Shown here: positions 59,682-64,000 of the stretch, piece by piece
How positions within the stretch are numbered: the first letter of the stretch is position 1
Layout of the letters: the number at the start of each line of letters is the position of its first letter
DNA from: Fontisubflavum oceani
Lineage (GTDB): Bacteria > Pseudomonadota > Alphaproteobacteria > Rhodobacterales > Rhodobacteraceae
DNA length: 64,000 nucleotides
Assembly (NCBI RefSeq): GCF_030407165.1
Contig: NZ_CP129111.1
Location: 1,426,001-1,490,000, forward strand
Direction: 5' to 3'
Position numbers and translations under genes: made by a program
Notes under the pieces: generated by a model
What the model saw: only the letters and a program-made list of their open reading frames with translations
Told to the model about the DNA's origin: nothing
Database searches by the model: none

Positions 59682-62318
59682 TCAGAAGGCCGGTTTGGTT
59701 TGACGCCGCCGTTGCAGCAGGACCACCAGACCCAGAAGCAAAAGCGCCGGGAGATAGAAGACTTGCTCGGGCATCCGGTCCTGCGGCATCCGCACAGCGG
59801 CCAGTTGCACGGGTGTATCGGCGTAGAAGTCGAAATCAGCCAAGGTCTCGGCGGTGGCGGTCCCGAACATTGGCTCGTCCAAACGGACGACCTCGCCATC
59901 GGGAATCAGGAGCAGGCCGGAATTCGCGATCCGCTCCGCAGCGCTTGCCCCCACGGCGTTCAACACCAACGTGGTTTCGGCCATCTCGCCGGTGTTGAAA
60001 TCAGGCCCTTGGATGAGCAAGCGCAGTTGTGCCCCCTCGGCCGCTTCGCCCACGGCCGTTTCAAATTGGGCTGGCGGCACCTCGCGGAACGGGTCTTGCA
60101 CGATATCGAGCCAGATATTTGGCACGAAAAGCGTAAAGGCCACCAGCAACAGCGCCGCGCTTTCGTAGATGCGTGAGCGGGCCAGGAAATAGCCCTGGGT
60201 CGCGGCCGCAAACAGCAGCATGGCGAAGGTCGCGACGATGAAGACCGTAACCGCCTGGAATATCCCTTCCCATGTGCCAAGATCGACCCCATAGAGGATT
60301 AGCGTCGGGTTAAAGATGAACAGGAATGGCAAGGCCACCGTACGCAAACTATAGAAGAAAGCGGTGAACCCAGTCTTGATCGGATCGCCGCCTGAAACGG
60401 CGGCGGCAGCGAAACTGGCTAACCCCACAGGGGGCGTCACATCCGCCATGATCCCAAAATAGAACACAAAGAGGTGGGCCGCGATCAGCGGAACGATCAG
60501 CCCTTCTTGCGCGCCAAGCGACACGACGACCGAGGCCATGAGCGATGAAACCACGATGTAATTCGCCGTTGTCGGCAGGCCCATCCCGAGGATGAGAGAG
60601 AAGACGCCGATCAAAATCAGCATGACGAACAGGATGCCGCCCGAAAGCTGCTCCACGAGGCCCGCGAGTTCGGTCCCGATCGGGGTCCGTGTCACGGTGG
60701 CCACGATGATCCCGGCGGCGGCCGTGGCGACCCCGATACCGATCATATTGCGTGCGCCCGCGATCAACCCGTCTCGTAGATCGACAAAACCTTCCTTGAA
60801 CTCGTGGGCCATTTCCGCGCCCTTGCCGCGAAAGAACGCTTTCAGAGGGCGCTGGGTGACGATGATCAGGATCATCAATGCCGTGGCGAAAAACGCCGAT
60901 CGCGCCGGGCTCTGCCGTTCCACCATGAGGAACCAGACCAAAACCACGATTGGCAGCACATAATGCAGGCCAGTGGCATAGATCTCTTTGACAGTCGGAA
61001 GTTTGATTTCGGTTGCATTGGGGTCGTCGATCTCCAGATCCGGCTTGCGCGCAGCAATGGCCACCAGCCAGACATAGATCGCCGCCAAAAGCGCCATCAT
61101 GATCGGCCCGGTCAGGTCAGGGACCACGTCGCGCAGGGCGCCGACGCCATAGATCAGTGCGGTGAACCCGGCACCCGCAACCGCAAAGCCGATGAAGAAT
61201 TTCACAATCATCCCGACGAAGCTTTTCGCCTCGCCAAGCGCGGGCATGTCTTTCTTCAGCGCTTCGAGGTGCACGATGTAGACCAGTGCGATGTAAGAGA
61301 TCACCGCCGGGATGAAGGCGTGCTTGATCACCTCGACGTAAGAAATCCCGATGAACTCCACCATCAGGAAGGCTGCCGCCCCCATCACCGGGGGCATGAT
61401 CTGGCCGTTGACGGAGGAGGCGACCTCGACCGAACCCGCCTGCTCATTGGTGAAGCCCACACGCTTCATCAATGGGATCGTGAAGGTCCCGGTTGTGACG
61501 ACATTGGCGATGGAGGAGCCGGAGATCAGGCCGGTCATGGCGGAGCCGACGACGGCCGCCTTTGCCGGACCGCCACGCAAATGGCCCAGGCCGGCGAAGG
61601 CCAGTTTGATGAAGTAGTTCCCGGCGCCCGCCTTATCGAGCAGCGAGCCGAAAAGCACGAAGAGGAACACAAACGCTGTCGAGACGCCAAGCGGGATGCC
61701 GAAGACGCCGCCCGTGTCGAGCCATTGCGCGTTGATCAGCGCAGTGAAGGAGAGCCCCTCATGTTCGATCAGTTCCGGGATCAACCAGCCCTGACCCATG
61801 TAAGCGTAAAGCAGGAAGATAGAGCCGACGATTGTCAGCGCGGGTCCAAGCGCCCGGCGGCTCGCCTCGAGCAGCAACAGCAATCCGACAGCGCCGATGA
61901 TCACTTGGGTCTGCGTCGGCAAGCCGGACCGCGCGGTCAGAGCCAGTTCTTCCGAAAACCAGAAAATGTAGAAGGCGCAGGCGCCACCAATCGCCATCAA
62001 AATCCAGTCGAAGATCGGGACGTGATGGCGGGGCGATGATTTGAAGGCGGGATAAGCCAGAAACGCCAGAACGATGGCAAAGGTCAGGTGGATGGGCCGG
62101 GTCTGCGATGAGTTCATCACCGGCAGATATTCCGCAAACCAAAGCTGCGGTTGGGCGATCCAAAGCTGGAACAGCGACCATGCCAGCGCCAACCCGGCAA
62201 TCAGCAGGGCGATATTTCGGTTGGATGGGTCGCGCGCGCCGCTATCGGTGCTGGCGACCAGATCCTGTAGTTCTTCATCGGTAAATTGGCGCCCCTCGCG
62301 CCCGTCCTGATCCGTCAT
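59682..62318 (-). CDS. TRAP transporter fused permease with C-terminal DUF3394
   Basis: An 878-residue fused DctQM permease of the TAXI type. The N-terminal four-helix Q-like part (about 35-160) is followed by the DctM core (GSAMTGLISGSSIANVVTTGTFTIPLMKR, GMGLPTTANYIVVSSL) and a C-terminal extension (about 720-860) with a soluble segment and final helix, as in DUF3394. ATG 62318, 8 bases after GGGAG, is preferred to 62345. It works with the TAXI binding protein upstream. Confidence 0.94.
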   Translation of the reverse strand: MTDQDGREGRQFTDEELQDLVASTDSGARDPSNRNIALLIAGLALAWSLFQLWIAQPQLWFAEYLPVMNSSQTRPIHLTFAIVLAFLAYPAFKSSPRHHVPIFDWILMAIGGACAFYIFWFSEELALTARSGLPTQTQVIIGAVGLLLLLEASRRALGPALTIVGSIFLLYAYMGQGWLIPELIEHEGLSFTALINAQWLDTGGVFGIPLGVSTAFVFLFVLFGSLLDKAGAGNYFIKLAFAGLGHLRGGPAKAAVVGSAMTGLISGSSIANVVTTGTFTIPLMKRVGFTNEQAGSVEVASSVNGQIMPPVMGAAAFLMVEFIGISYVEVIKHAFIPAVISYIALVYIVHLEALKKDMPALGEAKSFVGMIVKFFIGFAVAGAGFTALIYGVGALRDVVPDLTGPIMMALLAAIYVWLVAIAARKPDLEIDDPNATEIKLPTVKEIYATGLHYVLPIVVLVWFLMVERQSPARSAFFATALMILIIVTQRPLKAFFRGKGAEMAHEFKEGFVDLRDGLIAGARNMIGIGVATAAAGIIVATVTRTPIGTELAGLVEQLSGGILFVMLILIGVFSLILGMGLPTTANYIVVSSLMASVVVSLGAQEGLIVPLIAAHLFVFYFGIMADVTPPVGLASFAAAAVSGGDPIKTGFTAFFYSLRTVALPFLFIFNPTLILYGVDLGTWEGIFQAVTVFIVATFAMLLFAAATQGYFLARSRIYESAALLLVAFTLFVPNIWLDIVQDPFREVPPAQFETAVGEAAEGAQLRLLIQGPDFNTGEMAETTLVLNAVGASAAERIANSGLLLIPDGEVVRLDEPMFGTATAETLADFDFYADTPVQLAAVRMPQDRMPEQVFYLPALLLLGLVVLLQRRRQTKPAF

Positions 62319-62365
62319 CGGGCCACTCCCTATTGGTGCTGCCATCTTTGGGCCGCGTATTGGAC

Positions 62366-62399
62366 CCGGGGCGCGCGCGGTAAGATGCGCGCGCCCCGG
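62366..62399 (-). other. strong hairpin between the TAXI binding protein and the permease
   Basis: A perfect 13-bp stem, CCGGGGCGCGCGC (62366-62378) with GCGCGCGCCCCGG (62387-62399), 8-base loop and no T tract on the minus strand. A smaller TAGGC/GCCTA hairpin lies at about 62411-62427. It probably stabilises the binding-protein message. Confidence 0.6.
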
Positions 62400-62432
62400 A
62401 TCAGTGTCATAGGCCTGTCAGCCTAGGTCCGA

Positions 62433-63404
62433 TCACTCGATCAGGCCAGCTTCGCGGAAATACCGCTCGGCACCTGGGTGCAGCGGCGCGGACAGACCGT
62501 CATTGGCCATTTCCGCCGGGTCGAGATTGGCGAAGGCCGGGTGCAGACTGCGAAATTGGTCGATGTTTTCGAACACCGCGCTGACCACTTCATAGACCAC
62601 ATCTTCGGAGACATCGGCCGAGGTGACGAAGGTTGCGCCGACCCCGAAGGTCATCGTGTCATTGTCATTGCCGCGATACATGCCGCCCGGAATGGTCGCC
62701 GTGCGATAGAACGAGTTGTCAGCCACAAGCTGCGCGACCGCGTCGTTGTCGACCGTCACCAGAACCGAGTCACAGGCCGTGGTCGCCTCCTGGATCGAGC
62801 CGGACGGGTGGCCAACGGTGTAGATCATCGCATCGATGTTGTTGTCGCACAGCGCTTGGCTTTGCTCCGCCGCCTGCAATTCGGAGGCAACAGCGAAATC
62901 ATCCATCGTCCAGCCCATGGCGGCCATCAGCACTTCCATTGTGCCGCGCTGGCCCGAACCGGGGTTGCCAACGTTGACGCGCATGCCTTGCAGATCTTCG
63001 AAAGTTTCGATGCCAGCATCTGCGCGAGCCACAACGGTGAAGGGCTCCGGGTGGACTGAGAAAACGGCCCGCAGACCTTCAAATGCGCCCGTTTCTTCAA
63101 ACCGCGAGGTGCCGTTGAACGCATGGAACTGCCAATCGGACTGCGCCACACCAAACTCCAACTCGCCGCCACGGATGGCGTTGATGTTGAAGACGGACCC
63201 ACCGGTCGACTCCACGCCGCAGCGGATGCCATGCTCGGCCCGGTTGCGGTTCACCAGACGGCAAATCGCGCCGCCGGTCGGGTAATACACCCCGGTGACG
63301 CCGCCGGTGCCGATGGCGACGAAGGTCTGATCCTGAGCCGTGGCTGCGCTTGCACCCAAGGCGGTTGTGGCCGCGACCAGCGCGCCAACCAAATGTTTGT
63401 TCAT
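62433..63404 (-). CDS. TAXI family TRAP transporter solute-binding protein
   Basis: A 323-residue periplasmic protein with a signal peptide (MNKHLVGALVAATTALGASAATAQD) and the TAXI core: FVAIGTGGVTGVYYPTGGAICRLVN and VNVGNPGSGQRGTMEVLM. ATG 63404 follows GGGAGAGAG; the frame is open to the right edge but overlaps the divergent regulator. Ligand unknown; characterised TAXI proteins bind carboxylates such as glutamate or 2-oxoglutarate. Confidence 0.94.
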   Translation of the reverse strand: MNKHLVGALVAATTALGASAATAQDQTFVAIGTGGVTGVYYPTGGAICRLVNRNRAEHGIRCGVESTGGSVFNINAIRGGELEFGVAQSDWQFHAFNGTSRFEETGAFEGLRAVFSVHPEPFTVVARADAGIETFEDLQGMRVNVGNPGSGQRGTMEVLMAAMGWTMDDFAVASELQAAEQSQALCDNNIDAMIYTVGHPSGSIQEATTACDSVLVTVDNDAVAQLVADNSFYRTATIPGGMYRGNDNDTMTFGVGATFVTSADVSEDVVYEVVSAVFENIDQFRSLHPAFANLDPAEMANDGLSAPLHPGAERYFREAGLIE

Positions 63405-63448
63405 GAACTCTCTCCCTGTTGAGCTATCTGAAACACGGATGAGAGACG

Positions 63449-63497
63449 ATGAAACAAATCGTTGAAAATAGTCAAGCACTTGGGTCATTTGTTTCAT
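63449..63497. promoter_or_regulatory. 11-bp inverted repeat, probable RpiR operator
   Basis: ATGAAACAAAT (63449-63459) and ATTTGTTTCAT (63487-63497) are perfect inverted repeats 27 bases apart in the divergent promoter. The right arm abuts the rpiR start codon, and another GAAACA half-site lies at about 63430. RpiR regulators often bind TGAAA/TTTCA-type palindromes. Confidence 0.6.
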
Positions 63498-64000
63498 ATG
63501 ACGCCGCGCCTGACGCCAAAATATGAAACGCTCGATGATCTCAGCCAGGCGCTGGCGGAGTTGGTGCATGCGGCCTCCCCGGCGATTTCTGGGTTTGCCG
63601 CTTGGGCGCTGGAGCATCCGCAGGAAATGGCCTTTCACTCGGTCAGGGCCCTTGCAAACCGGGCCGGCGTGAATGTGAACACGGTCTATCGCCTGTCCCT
63701 GGCCCTTGGGTTTTCCGGCTTTGAACCCTGTCGCGAAGCCTTCCAGTCGGCGCTTATACAGCAGCGCGGCTTGTATGGCTCTCGGGCGGCTAAACTCCGA
63801 TCCGGCGCCGGGGCAGGGGTGGTTGAAAAGGTCCGCGCCTCCGCGCAGCACAATCTCGACACGCTGTTCTCGGCGCAGAATGTCGCGCGAATCGGCCAAG
63901 CCGCCGAAATGTTGGCAGGCGCGCGGCGCATCTATTGCGTCGGTGTCCGGAGCTGTTTTTCCTTGGCGCACTACATGTCGTATTCGGGACGGATGGCCTT
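63498..64000 (+). CDS. MurR/RpiR family transcriptional regulator, 3' end outside the window
   Basis: Open from ATG 63498 to the right edge (167 codons). The N-terminal RpiR helix-turn-helix is visible (HSVRALANRAGVNVNTVYRLS, then LGFSGFEPCREAF), and the start of a SIS sugar-phosphate-binding domain (RRIYCVGVRSCFSLAHYMS). It is divergent from the TAXI-TRAP/aminotransferase operon and is its likely repressor. The start is uncertain, because ATG abuts the operator arm and has no clear ribosome binding site. Confidence 0.85.
   Translation, partial: MTPRLTPKYETLDDLSQALAELVHAASPAISGFAAWALEHPQEMAFHSVRALANRAGVNVNTVYRLSLALGFSGFEPCREAFQSALIQQRGLYGSRAAKLRSGAGAGVVEKVRASAQHNLDTLFSAQNVARIGQAAEMLAGARRIYCVGVRSCFSLAHYMSYSGRMA

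Noticed and set aside
60804..62039. 411-codon plus-strand open frame opposite the fused TRAP permease
   Set aside because: Composition is His/Arg/Asp-rich and typical of antisense to a membrane protein; the minus-strand gene is certain.
1..64000. CRISPR array, insertion sequence or prophage
   Set aside because: No regularly spaced repeats, transposase, integrase or phage structural genes were seen.

Overview
The window looks like a chromosomal segment of an alphaproteobacterium of the Rhodobacteraceae (Roseobacter type). This rests on the high G+C content, the L2-S19-L22-S3-L16 and L29-to-L17 gene order ending in rpoA-rplQ, a zinc-type adenylate kinase, an AapJQMP amino-acid transporter, an ATP12 chaperone, a LuxR/LuxI pair, several TRAP transporters and the rpmH-rnpA-yidD-yidC-engB-argB block. 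No insertion sequence, phage gene or CRISPR array was seen.

Layout. 1-224: edge of an unidentified minus-strand gene. 467-16087: ribosomal-protein, secY and rpoA genes. The cluster is split at rplP|rpmC by an agmatinase-family gene, a 2OG-Fe(II) oxygenase and a Doc-type toxin/antitoxin pair, and at rpmD|rplO by a single-domain globin. At both breaks a terminator lies on the left and a promoter-like sequence on the right. 16150-17699: quorum-sensing genes (small divergent gene, luxR-type, luxI-type). 17782-21953: tightly overlapping rarA-crcB-rluC-HAD-ATP12 operon. 22190-26687: aapJQMP. 26741-36545 (minus strand): GNAT, sixA-like, ferredoxin-like, argB, engB, MOSC, yidC, EAL protein, ttcA, yidD, rnpA, rpmH. 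36835-40391: TVP38-like membrane protein, MerA/Lpd-like flavoprotein and a sensor kinase. 40438: tRNA-Arg(ACG). 40672-44540: NarL-type regulator divergent from a PruR-like secreted protein and an HK-REC-HPt hybrid kinase. 44686-49362: sqdB, a BcsB-like protein and a processive family-2 glycosyltransferase. 49374-57903: DctPQM TRAP transporter, 3-hydroxyanthranilate dioxygenase, LysR and aspartate dehydrogenase, divergent from an orphan molybdenum hydroxylase large subunit and a DHDPS-family aldolase. 57911-64000: class III aminotransferase, UspA, fused TRAP permease and TAXI binding protein, divergent from an RpiR regulator cut by the window edge.

Most notable points. (1) A UDP-sulfoquinovose synthase gene is followed by a cellulose-synthase-like pair (BcsB-like plus QxxRW glycosyltransferase), next to a phosphorelay with a PruR-like protein; this could be a route to a sulfoquinovose-containing exopolymer. 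(2) An uncharacterised catabolic cluster combines haaO, nadX, a molybdenum hydroxylase, a DHDPS-like enzyme and a TRAP transporter, with a textbook LysR box in the divergent promoter. (3) Strong palindromes sit at the luxR, NarL-type and rpiR promoters. (4) Five single-base reading-frame breaks occur in four otherwise well conserved genes (rplO, a sensor kinase, dctP twice, an aminotransferase). Two share the ten-base context CTGGAAGCTG and three fall in C/G runs, which points first to sequence error rather than decay.

No gene-free stretch exceeds 300 bases. The longest are 36546-36834 (rpmH promoter and a 10-bp inverted repeat) and 35474-35759 (upstream of ttcA, nothing recognised).
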